DNA of 43,531 nucleotides. Origin: a virus. Every line of letters begins with the position of its first letter. The stretch's first letter is position 1. The DNA is taken from positions 1-43,531 of IMG/VR virus record IMGVR_UViG_3300008448_000186; one strand, 5' to 3'. The translations under genes and the position numbers were made by a program. Positions 36,506-43,531 of this stretch are shown in pieces. A model generated the notes under the pieces. The model searched no databases, was not told where the DNA came from, and saw only the letters and a list, made by a program, of their open reading frames with translations.

Positions 36506-39500
36506 TTAAACCGGCAAATATTTGTCAACTTTCACGGCAGGGGCTTGGTTAGTTTTGCCCGTCCGCGCTTGACGTATCTGCGACATCATTTTGTAGAGTT
36601 TCTTGGCTCCCGCATTGGTCGAGCCGTTACCGAGATGCGATACCACATCGGCAGGGATGACAAACTCACCATCCGCCAGTGCAGCACGTTGTACCCCCTT
36701 GCCGCGAATTACAGCCGGGATATCGTCTGACATACCATCGCCGGGGCCGTTCAGCAGTTTACCACCCGCCTGATACTCACCGGGCATGCCCCCGCTATTG
36801 AATCCAAAGTTGTAGTCCTCGCCTATCGCCCCACCTTGGTTTTTTCCGCGCCCCTTACGAACAGGTGGTTCTTCTTCCGCAAACGGATTGACTTCTGGTT
36901 CCCCACGCGGACGCTTCCGTTCTTGGTCACGTGCTGCTTCGGCTTCACGTTCTTGAGCGATACGTGCCTGCTCAGCGGCAATACGTTCTTGTTCAGCCTT
37001 TGCAGCCGCTGCCTGCCTGCGCGTTCTGGCTTCCTCTTCCGCAATACGAGCGGCTTCCGCCTCACGTGCCAAGGCTTCTTCACGAGCGAGTCTTGCCCGT
37101 TCTGCACGAGTAAGTTCTTCCTGCTCCGCAAACGGATTTACGGCTTTGATCGGCACCGCTTCACCCACCGGCATGGTTGTCTCACGCTCGGGTTCAGCAA
37201 ACGGATTGGCTGCAGGCGGAGCCGTCGTCGTGACGGGCGGAGCCGTTGTTACAGGCGGAGCCGTCGTCGTGACGGGCGGAGCCGTTGTTACAGGAGTTGT
37301 AACCGCAACCGGTTCTTGCTGCGGTTTTGGCTTGGGTTTGGCACCAGCCGGAGGCTTTCCTGCCGGTTCAGCAAACGGGTTCTTCGCCTCAAACAAATTG
37401 GCTTTTTTGATCTGATCTTCCGTAGTCTCAGGCTGCGCCCGCACAGCAACTTCCGGCTCCCCACCATACACGGGCTTCTGGCTAACAATTTTGAATTTCT
37501 TGTCGCCCTTAACTTGCGCGTTACTGATCGGTTTCCCTTGCATGAAACTGTTGATCAGGTCGGTCATCATGAAGTCTTGGATAGCCCGCGCTTCCTCGTT
37601 CTTCGGACCAGACCCCATGCTATCTAGCCACGGTTGCACGACCTGCTTGTACATGGTCGCCGCATCAACGTTTTTGGGGATTTTGCCGTCTTTAATGGCT
37701 TGATTGATGACTTGCGTCATGTCATACACGAACTCTTCGTTGCCCGTGCGACCGTACTTGGCTTGCCCCGCAAACTCGTTCTTGTTGGTTCGGTAGAAAT
37801 TGATGAAGCCTTGAGCCAGTTCATCTGCAGGGGTTTCGCCAATTCCACGACCTTGATCGACTGCGTTCCAATAGTTACGCAGGGCTACGTCACCAAATTC
37901 TTTGGTGTTGACCATGGACGCGCCAATCGCGGCAAGTGCGGCGGCAGCAAGACCAACCGGACCAAACCCAGCAAGCGTGGCCAAGTTCGCACCGCCTAAC
38001 AGTGCGGGAGCCGTACCTCCAATAAGCGCCGCACCACCTGCACCTGCCAAAGCGCCGCCTAGTGCAGCCTGACCTTCTCTACCTTTGCTAATACCTTCAT
38101 AGGCTTGTTGAGCGCCGACCAACGTAGCCAATCCTGCGCCTGCTGCACCACCGGGGAACCCTGCGCCACCAATACCCGCACCGGCTCCAGTCCCTGCTCC
38201 AGCACCCGTGGTAGCGCCCGTCGTTCCGGCCCCTGCGCCCGTCGCACCAGTTCCTGCAGCGGCACCCGTACCTGCAGCGGCACCAGCACCAGCGCCAGCA
38301 GCCGCGCCCACGCCTGTAGAGACATAGAGAGGAATAGTTACGCCATCAACTATAATAGCCGTAGCAAACTTTTGAGCAGCCAAAGCCTTAGCCGCTGCAA
38401 TAGCCGCCGCACCACTACCTGCTGCAATTACAACATTTCTGGCAGCGTCATAAATAGGTGTGCCTTCTACTCCAGCCGCCTGCCCACTGGGTTGGGTTTG
38501 TCCCTGCCCTTCAGTTCCGGTCTGCCCTTGACCTTCAGTTCCGGTTTGGCCCTGACCTTCGGTTCCGGTTTGTCCCTGACCCTCACCACCGGTCTGACCT
38601 TGACCTTCGCCACCGGTCTGACCTTGACCTTCGCCACCGGTCTTGCCGCCCGATTCGCCACCTGTACCGCCCGTTCCAGTTCCAGTTCCAGTACCCGCCC
38701 CCGGCGCATTTTGCCCAGCATTAAAGAACGGACGCTTATCCCACGGCATGCCTTCTGCAATCCACTTCTGCAAGGCCGCCGCGTTACCGGGCTGCGTCAT
38801 CCAATTGATACCAACTTGCGTGGCTAGGAAGGCAGCCAAATCTGCTGCAGAACTTCCTCCGGCTTCTCCGCCTCCTGCAGGGGGACGAGTATCAAGCGAT
38901 CCGCCATACGGATTTTTGCCCGTCCACGGAGTATTGACCCCGCCCAAACCTCCACCACCCGTGCCTGTGCCAAACAAAGCACCGTACGGATTGAATTCAG
39001 GGTTTAATGCCCTGCGGTTCAACTCTTCAACGTATGCACGATTGGCGATAACGTTGGGGTCTAAATCAAGCGGGTTAGTAACTACGCCACCTTCAGCAAA
39101 CCCTCTGCCACCCGGTGCAGGTTGATAGGGGTTATAAGGCACAAGACCCTGCTTGGTACGCTTGTAGTACTTGCCCGGCAACTGATAAGGCTGATTCGCA
39201 CCCGTGCCATATTGCGGGTTAAACCCGCCCGGAATGTAGACAATATCTTCGCCCATACCGGGCACATTCAACGGTTTGGGTTCTTCAGCAAAGGTGCCCA
39301 TCGCACCCATCAGCGTGGCGTACTTACCCATCGGGCCGCCCAACGCCTTCATAAAGGCATCCGAAGCGCCTTCTTGTCCGGTAAAGATGTTGCTGGCTCC
39401 TCGGCCCATTGTGCCAAAAAGTCCTTGCGGAGGCTTGACCGTAGTGCCTGCTTGGGCTGCGGAGGCTCCAACCGGAGAAACAGCGGGAATAGGTGCGGAA

Positions 39501-39994
39501 GTATCCGGTATGCTAACTCCTAGCAGGTCTTTGGAACTATCTGCAAACGGAGAAATAAGTTCGCTTTCTTTCAGCCCAAGTTGGGCTGCTAGAGTTGCAG
39601 GGGGTTCGGTGCTAACTTGTCCCGCCCCCGCCGCTGCCTTCAACCCAGCCCCAATAGAAGAGCCGCTATAGGCACTCAACCCCGCCATCAGGCCCTTCTT
39701 GAGATCCCCCTCGATTAAGCCGTAACCCAGTCCCACCGTGGCTGCCGCCCCAAATGACGACATGCCCATACCCCCCAACAACGCCCCCGCAACCATCGGC
39801 AGGATCTTCTTGAGGAAGGAGAATCGGGGTTCGCCCGTTATCGGGTCGTACAGGTCGTCCTGATTAGCCCCGTAGGACATGGCAAGTTGTTGCAGGCCCG
39901 CGACTTCTCGGGGGGTCATCTGCACGCGCATGACATCCATATCCCGATAAGGGGAGTTTACAAGGGATGCCAGACCGGTTGCATTGTTATACAT
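36506..39994 (-). CDS. Large virion structural protein with collagen-like and NPFAE repeats
   Basis: This 1162-residue protein starts after GGGGGGCTT. The N-terminal part includes a hydrophobic Gly-rich zone (MVAGALLGGMGMSSFGAAA), then a Gly-rich region with six copies of an 8-residue unit of the type GTEGQGQT, a long Gly/Ala/Thr-rich stretch, a folded domain (about 700-860) and a Thr/Pro linker (VTTTAPPVTTAPP, twice). A charged coiled coil follows, with four NPFAE motifs. The C-terminus, LNGPGDGMSDDIPAVIRGKG and LADGEFVIPADVVSHLGNG, is a conserved block of virion proteins in environmental podoviruses. The role is probably internal or tail-associated; no enzyme motif was seen. Confidence 0.75.
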   Translation of the reverse strand: MYNNATGLASLVNSPYRDMDVMRVQMTPREVAGLQQLAMSYGANQDDLYDPITGEPRFSFLKKILPMVAGALLGGMGMSSFGAAATVGLGYGLIEGDLKKGLMAGLSAYSGSSIGAGLKAAAGAGQVSTEPPATLAAQLGLKESELISPFADSSKDLLGVSIPDTSAPIPAVSPVGASAAQAGTTVKPPQGLFGTMGRGASNIFTGQEGASDAFMKALGGPMGKYATLMGAMGTFAEEPKPLNVPGMGEDIVYIPGGFNPQYGTGANQPYQLPGKYYKRTKQGLVPYNPYQPAPGGRGFAEGGVVTNPLDLDPNVIANRAYVEELNRRALNPEFNPYGALFGTGTGGGGLGGVNTPWTGKNPYGGSLDTRPPAGGGEAGGSSAADLAAFLATQVGINWMTQPGNAAALQKWIAEGMPWDKRPFFNAGQNAPGAGTGTGTGTGGTGGESGGKTGGEGQGQTGGEGQGQTGGEGQGQTGTEGQGQTGTEGQGQTGTEGQGQTQPSGQAAGVEGTPIYDAARNVVIAAGSGAAAIAAAKALAAQKFATAIIVDGVTIPLYVSTGVGAAAGAGAGAAAGTGAAAGTGATGAGAGTTGATTGAGAGTGAGAGIGGAGFPGGAAGAGLATLVGAQQAYEGISKGREGQAALGGALAGAGGAALIGGTAPALLGGANLATLAGFGPVGLAAAALAAIGASMVNTKEFGDVALRNYWNAVDQGRGIGETPADELAQGFINFYRTNKNEFAGQAKYGRTGNEEFVYDMTQVINQAIKDGKIPKNVDAATMYKQVVQPWLDSMGSGPKNEEARAIQDFMMTDLINSFMQGKPISNAQVKGDKKFKIVSQKPVYGGEPEVAVRAQPETTEDQIKKANLFEAKNPFAEPAGKPPAGAKPKPKPQQEPVAVTTPVTTAPPVTTTAPPVTTAPPVTTTAPPAANPFAEPERETTMPVGEAVPIKAVNPFAEQEELTRAERARLAREEALAREAEAARIAEEEARTRRQAAAAKAEQERIAAEQARIAQEREAEAARDQERKRPRGEPEVNPFAEEEPPVRKGRGKNQGGAIGEDYNFGFNSGGMPGEYQAGGKLLNGPGDGMSDDIPAVIRGKGVQRAALADGEFVIPADVVSHLGNGSTNAGAKKLYKMMSQIRQARTGKTNQAPAVKVDKYLPV
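37215..37292 (-). repeat. Two tandem 39-bp repeats in coding sequence
   Basis: Units at 37215-37253 and 37254-37292 are almost identical and encode the Thr/Pro linker VTTTAPPVTTAPP of the 1162-residue virion protein. Near identity of codons suggests recent duplication. Confidence 0.9.
38500..38643 (-). repeat. Six tandem 24-bp repeats in coding sequence
   Basis: Six degenerate 24-bp units encode GEGQGQTG or GTEGQGQT in the 1162-residue virion protein. The frame is kept throughout and there are no spacers, so it is not a CRISPR array. Boundaries are approximate to a few bases. Confidence 0.85.
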
Positions 39995-40027
39995 AAGCCC
40001 CCCACGGGGTAAATTTACTAAATAGTA

Positions 40028-40642
40028 TCATGTACGCGCCTGATAAATAGCCGCGCCGTAGTTCGATACCCACACCACCGACAGGATGATGGATGGGATA
40101 GCAGGGATATTGCCGCTTGCTGTTACGTAAGGAATAACTACGTTCGTATCTGAGGACTGCCAAGCCAACTCAAAGTAGTCATTGGCTTCCAAAACCAGCA
40201 CAAAGTTCCAAGCCGCTACGATCTCACTGTTCGGGCCGTCTATGGTTACTTTAGTGGCTGAGTTCGGCAGGTTTACCCCGTTGATCCTAGGCCATATATA
40301 AACGGCACTAGCACTACCGCCGGTCTTGTCCAACTGAGCAGAGAACTGAAAGTTGTAGACCCCAGTGTTGGCAACAATAATCTTGGAGGTCGGCGTCCCG
40401 CGAGTGACCTCGTAATCTGAAACTACCGAGTTGTACGTAAACAAATTAACCGCATCGGCTACAGGGTTTGGCTGCGTCGTCGTATCAAAATACGAAGCGT
40501 GCGGAGTCGGCGCGTTGATCCGGTTCGATACTTGGTTAAAGTACAGGCGCAGCACATTGTTGAACTGCTCCATGCCACGCTGGTCATACTCTTTGAGCGC
40601 AATCGGCAAATTCGGCGGTACTACACCACGAGGAGTTGTCAT
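40028..40642 (-). CDS. Fibre-like virion protein with probable jelly-roll C-terminus
   Basis: This 204-residue protein has an ATG that overlaps the stop of the tail protein (TAATG). The N-terminal helix (IALKEYDQRGMEQFNNVLRL) is followed by a beta-rich domain with TGVYNFQFSAQLDKTGGSAS, VYIWPRINGVNLPNS and NDYFELAWQSSDTNV, a pattern like C1q/TNF-type jelly-rolls on bacterial and phage surface fibres. This suggests a trimeric decoration or receptor-contact protein. The fold is inferred from pattern only. A 33-bp gap to the next gene contains its probable ribosome site. Confidence 0.68.
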   Translation of the reverse strand: MTTPRGVVPPNLPIALKEYDQRGMEQFNNVLRLYFNQVSNRINAPTPHASYFDTTTQPNPVADAVNLFTYNSVVSDYEVTRGTPTSKIIVANTGVYNFQFSAQLDKTGGSASAVYIWPRINGVNLPNSATKVTIDGPNSEIVAAWNFVLVLEANDYFELAWQSSDTNVVIPYVTASGNIPAIPSIILSVVWVSNYGAAIYQART

Positions 40643-42945
40643 TACCTGCGACCGTCCTGTCTGATATCAAGACGCAACGCGCCCATCTGCCACGCCACAC
40701 CGAGCCCCGTGGATCCCACCCGCACCGCCATCTGGCGTCCTCTCACACGAGTGAATAACTGCTCGGTATAGACCTCGTAAGGCAGCACTGCCGTCGCATT
40801 GACTTGCTCCACATCGGGCGTGCCGTAAGCCGAGCCGGGGTAGTTGCGTGGATAGACCGATATGGTCAGTGACGGGTTGGTAGCCGTCGAACCCAAGAAC
40901 TTGATGTCCGGAATAATGCGCGAGACGAAGCCAAAGTTATGCCCATCCCCGATGTCAAAGTCGGACGACTCAATGAAGCAGTCGATGGGTTGCGGCGTAC
41001 CGGTTGAGACATCATCCCAACCCACCTCATGAAACAGCACCTGATTGGGCGCAGTCAGTGTTACCGCAGCATACTGAGCATGCGAAGCAGCCACCGTCCC
41101 ATTCGCACCCCGCACGCATCCCGTGAGGTTGTTGTTGGTCACGCCCGTGTAAGTGATCTGCTCTGACCCAATCTGTACCGCACCGGCACGCGGATAAGAT
41201 GCTGCGTTAATCAATGTGAGCGTGGTTTCCGTGCTGTTGATCGCAACGTCCAGATACGAACTCTGGATACTAAAGGCCATCTGCGGGTTATCACGAATGG
41301 TCTGCGGGCAAAACGCCGTACGGGTCAAATTGCCATACGACCATGAATTCTCAAGGTAGTTGTAGATCACAAACCGGTCATTAAGCGTGCTGCCCGTACC
41401 CGGATAGAACCACCAGATCTCACTGAACGGCTCGTTGTTACCGCACATGACTTGGTTGATTTGATCTTTATTGAGCGTGCTGTACACATGTTGCCGGATC
41501 GTGCAGGGGAGCGTATTCACACGACCGTCGTAGACGTAGAACTTATCCGTTCCCATCCAGTAGACGGCGTTGTTGACGTTGATCACCGCATTCTGCGAAG
41601 CGATGGAGATGTCTTGGTCAAGAAGTGTGAAGCCGAACACGAACGGCGGCCCGAGGTACTGCATGGAATAGACGGAAGTATCCGTCCAGACGATGATCTC
41701 CTGACGCGCACTGGTTGCCGCAACGATCTTGGAACCGCTCGCAAGGCGCTGCTCGCCTGATTGGTTGGTTACTTCAGGCACCCATTCATACGGGTTATCG
41801 GCATCCGACCAACGCACAAGCAGCGGGTCAAACGTCGTAGCAAAGTCTGTCGGATCGTACGGATTCGCTCCAAAACAAATCGTAAAGTCATCAACTGGCG
41901 AGTCGGCTACAAGGTTGGTCTCGTTCGGGACGTGCCGCCCTGCGTAACTGAAGGACACCGCTGTTGCAGTGAGAGATGATGTGGTGGCTACTGAAATCGT
42001 TACCGAAGTGCTGCCATCCCACGTATCCAACACGTAAGCACCGGAAACAATCCCACTACCCGACACAACCGCGCCTGTATTGATCCCCGTGGCATCGGCA
42101 ACGACCAGCGTGACCGAACCTGAAGCGGCTGTAGCAACCGTCGTGGTTTTGGGTACGGAGTTGGCTTTCTCTTCAAGTGTGATGGCCCTAGCCCACGTGG
42201 AGGTGTCAGCAGTCCAGTAATAAACCTCTCCACCGTTTTCGGCAAAGATAAGGTCATCGCCGTAATTAAACTGCGACCACAGACGCAGCGGCACGCCAGC
42301 CGGAATGTTTGACCCCCAGCCGCCCAGCCCCCACGGAGGACCACCCCAACCCACACCGGTCGTATAGACCGCGTTACCGGCGTCAATGTCGTACTGCCCG
42401 ACAACGAGAGAACCGCCACCAATCACTGAAGAAGTCGCCACACTTGGCGCAAATACCACGAACGAATTAGCACTTGTAACCGAAATGACTTCAAACTCGC
42501 CGTTCATGACGAGGCTCATGCCCCCACCGGTTATGACCGTGGCACCAGAAAACTCTACATACGTACCGATAGTCGTGCCGTGCCCAGTCGATGTCACCTC
42601 GACCAGTTTGCTGCCACTTGTTGTACGGAACGGGTTATCAGAAATAGTTCCAGAAAAAGCCAGAGGCGTGATGTCGTTGTAGGTACCGCCCGATTCCACG
42701 TAAAACTTTTGGCTAGTTCCAACGCCAAGCAGGTTAAGCCCGCTACGCAGGGCGTAGTTCCACAGACTCCGGCAAACCCCTTGGAACGCGCTAGCAGCCG
42801 AGGCGATGTTGACCCAGCCTCCGATCTTTTGGGCAAAGCCCCCACGGAAACGCACCTTGTCTACGGTGAAAAAGCCACCTTCGTTTGCGTAGTTCGTGGT
42901 TTCACGATTGACACCCGGACGAAATTCAACTTTTTGGAGGGGCAC
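40642..42945 (-). CDS. P22 gp10-like tail / DNA-stabilisation protein
   Basis: This 767-residue, beta-rich protein starts at GTG 42945 with GCGGAGAGTAAC upstream and overlaps the endolysin by 20 bp. It opens with PLQKVEFRPGVNRETTNYAN and KVRFRGGFAQKIGGW, typical of phage tail-hub proteins of the P22 gp10 class, and continues with propeller-like repeats (IVWTDTSVYSMQYLG, VYWMGTDKFYVYDGRVNTLP, NDRFVIYNYLENSWSYGNL). A Ser/Thr/Gly-rich insertion is present near residues 105-185. Such proteins plug the portal after packaging and connect to the tail. Confidence 0.78.
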   Translation of the reverse strand: MPLQKVEFRPGVNRETTNYANEGGFFTVDKVRFRGGFAQKIGGWVNIASAASAFQGVCRSLWNYALRSGLNLLGVGTSQKFYVESGGTYNDITPLAFSGTISDNPFRTTSGSKLVEVTSTGHGTTIGTYVEFSGATVITGGGMSLVMNGEFEVISVTSANSFVVFAPSVATSSVIGGGSLVVGQYDIDAGNAVYTTGVGWGGPPWGLGGWGSNIPAGVPLRLWSQFNYGDDLIFAENGGEVYYWTADTSTWARAITLEEKANSVPKTTTVATAASGSVTLVVADATGINTGAVVSGSGIVSGAYVLDTWDGSTSVTISVATTSSLTATAVSFSYAGRHVPNETNLVADSPVDDFTICFGANPYDPTDFATTFDPLLVRWSDADNPYEWVPEVTNQSGEQRLASGSKIVAATSARQEIIVWTDTSVYSMQYLGPPFVFGFTLLDQDISIASQNAVINVNNAVYWMGTDKFYVYDGRVNTLPCTIRQHVYSTLNKDQINQVMCGNNEPFSEIWWFYPGTGSTLNDRFVIYNYLENSWSYGNLTRTAFCPQTIRDNPQMAFSIQSSYLDVAINSTETTLTLINAASYPRAGAVQIGSEQITYTGVTNNNLTGCVRGANGTVAASHAQYAAVTLTAPNQVLFHEVGWDDVSTGTPQPIDCFIESSDFDIGDGHNFGFVSRIIPDIKFLGSTATNPSLTISVYPRNYPGSAYGTPDVEQVNATAVLPYEVYTEQLFTRVRGRQMAVRVGSTGLGVAWQMGALRLDIRQDGRR

Positions 42946-43309
42946 CGGTTACTCTCCGCCATTCAGGTTTATCCACGCCACGACTGAAATGTGGCGTATC
43001 GACAAGTTTAACGCCGTTCCCTCCCCATGAATTAAGCGGATGCAGTGATTCCCAATAAGCACCAAGGGGTGCCAATACGGCTTTGTCGTAGGTCAGTTTC
43101 CCGTCCTTAAAGAAGTTCAAGTCCACGGCCCGACGGCTCAAGTGCAGGCTGTTCATCGTCTTACTGCGACCGGCCTTGACGTGGATCTGCTGCTGCTCGG
43201 GGCTGCGGTACAACTCGCCGCCTGTGACGACAAAACCCATCTCGGTCGCCTTCTGGATCAGTTTGCACATGTCCAGCAAAAACGCAGCCTGTTCGGAGGC
43301 ATTACTCAT
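42926..43309 (-). CDS. Endolysin, M15-type peptidase
   Basis: This 127-residue enzyme resembles D-Ala-D-Ala or L-Ala-D-Glu peptidases of the M15 family, which cut the peptide stems of peptidoglycan. Probable zinc ligands are His56 and Asp63 in SLHLSRRAVDL and His107 in DTPHFSRG, with Glu87 in AYWESLH as possible catalytic base. The usual Gly of the SxHxxGxAxD signature is Arg here. There is no signal peptide, so it needs the holin encoded just upstream; the two overlap by ATGA. Confidence 0.85.
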   Translation of the reverse strand: MSNASEQAAFLLDMCKLIQKATEMGFVVTGGELYRSPEQQQIHVKAGRSKTMNSLHLSRRAVDLNFFKDGKLTYDKAVLAPLGAYWESLHPLNSWGGNGVKLVDTPHFSRGVDKPEWRRVTGAPPKS

Positions 43310-43531
43310 TTCATCGCCTCCTTAAGGGCTTCGGTCTTGTCCTTGCTGCTCTGGCTAGAACCAAAGTAGTACGAGACGATCTGGCTCGCAATAGCCGAAA
43401 GCACACCCAGCACGTAAATGAGGATGTCCTTACGGGTCGCTTCAACCGGGCTGTTGTCGAACATGACGACGCCGAACAGCACAAAGGTCAAAAGCAGAAT
43501 AGACAGCGCAAGGACTGGGGTGACGATTTTG
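43306..43531 (-). CDS. Holin (5' end missing)
   Basis: The frame is open to the window edge, giving at least 74 residues; the start lies outside. Two hydrophobic segments are visible: VLALSILLLTFVLFGVVMF and, after a charged loop (DNSPVEATRKD), ILIYVLGVLSAIASQIVSYY, then a short charged tail FGSSQSSKDKTEALKEAMK. This resembles the 3TM/GTA-type phage holins. An internal TTG at 43491 is in frame but would remove most of the first membrane segment, so I take the gene as truncated. It sits directly before the endolysin. Confidence 0.78.
   Translation of the reverse strand, partial: KIVTPVLALSILLLTFVLFGVVMFDNSPVEATRKDILIYVLGVLSAIASQIVSYYFGSSQSSKDKTEALKEAMK

Noticed and set aside
38500-38643. Possible CRISPR-like direct repeats
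   Set aside because: The units are contiguous, in frame and encode a Gly-rich repeat of a virion protein.
1-43531. Window as a complete circularly permuted genome
   Set aside because: Reading the portal frame across the end into 43531 gives an unrelated, non-portal sequence, and capsid and scaffold genes are missing, so both ends are true truncations.

Overview
The window is a large fragment of a tailed double-stranded DNA phage (Caudoviricetes). It is most likely podovirus-like: the portal and the tail/DNA-stabilisation protein look P22-like, there are several very large internal virion proteins, and no sheath or tape-measure gene is visible. Hallmark genes include a large terminase, a portal, a family A DNA polymerase, an AEP primase fused to a helicase, an SNF2 helicase, an M15-type endolysin and a holin. 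The host cannot be fixed from the sequence. The sigma70-like early promoters, the AGGAG ribosome sites and the glycosyltransferase cargo fit an aquatic Gram-negative bacterium; this is inference. No integrase, CI-type repressor pair, tRNA, CRISPR array or insertion sequence was seen.

Layout: two transcription units diverge near 3.25-3.5 kb and converge at about 26.27 kb. The minus-strand late unit at the left holds terS, terL and the portal, which is cut by the window start. The minus-strand late unit at the right (43.5 to 26.3 kb) runs holin (cut by the window end), endolysin, a P22 gp10-like tail protein, a fibre-like protein and four large virion proteins of 1162, 735, 560 and 2100 residues. 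Portal and holin read off opposite ends and cannot be joined in frame, so the capsid, scaffold and connector genes that should lie between them are outside this window.

The plus-strand early unit (3.6-26.2 kb) is layered. First comes a single-gene transcript of unknown function with its own promoter and strong terminator. A gene-free AT-rich stretch with iteron-like repeats follows. Next are small early genes, one ending in a canonical beta-clamp-binding peptide. A MoxR ATPase / VWA-metallopeptidase-like / DUF3150-like module comes after that, then small regulators and a VRR-NUC nuclease. A sugar-transfer cassette (methyltransferase, Trp-rich microprotein, TPR-GT-B-GT-A protein, second GT-A protein, GNAT) and small HNH/zinc proteins follow. 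The replication block ends the unit: PolA with Leu at the position equivalent to E. coli Phe762, a Cas4/RecB-like nuclease, HNH, SNF2 helicase, an SSB-like protein, an HTH protein and a primase-helicase. Most junctions are ATGA, GTGA, TGATG or TAATG overlaps, which implies translational coupling.

The most distinctive signals are: (i) a family of seven 17-18 bp palindromes built on TGTAAACA/TGTTTACA, five of them placed 3-8 nt upstream of the Shine-Dalgarno of early genes; (ii) two related promoter-leader cassettes that carry these palindromes; (iii) beta-clamp-binding-like motifs both at the C-terminus of an early protein and as a five-motif array in the 2100-residue virion protein; (iv) the MoxR-VWA-DUF3150-like module; (v) a 39-residue, 18% tryptophan microprotein locked by overlaps to both neighbours; and (vi) a possible three-way-junction structure just upstream of the primase gene.
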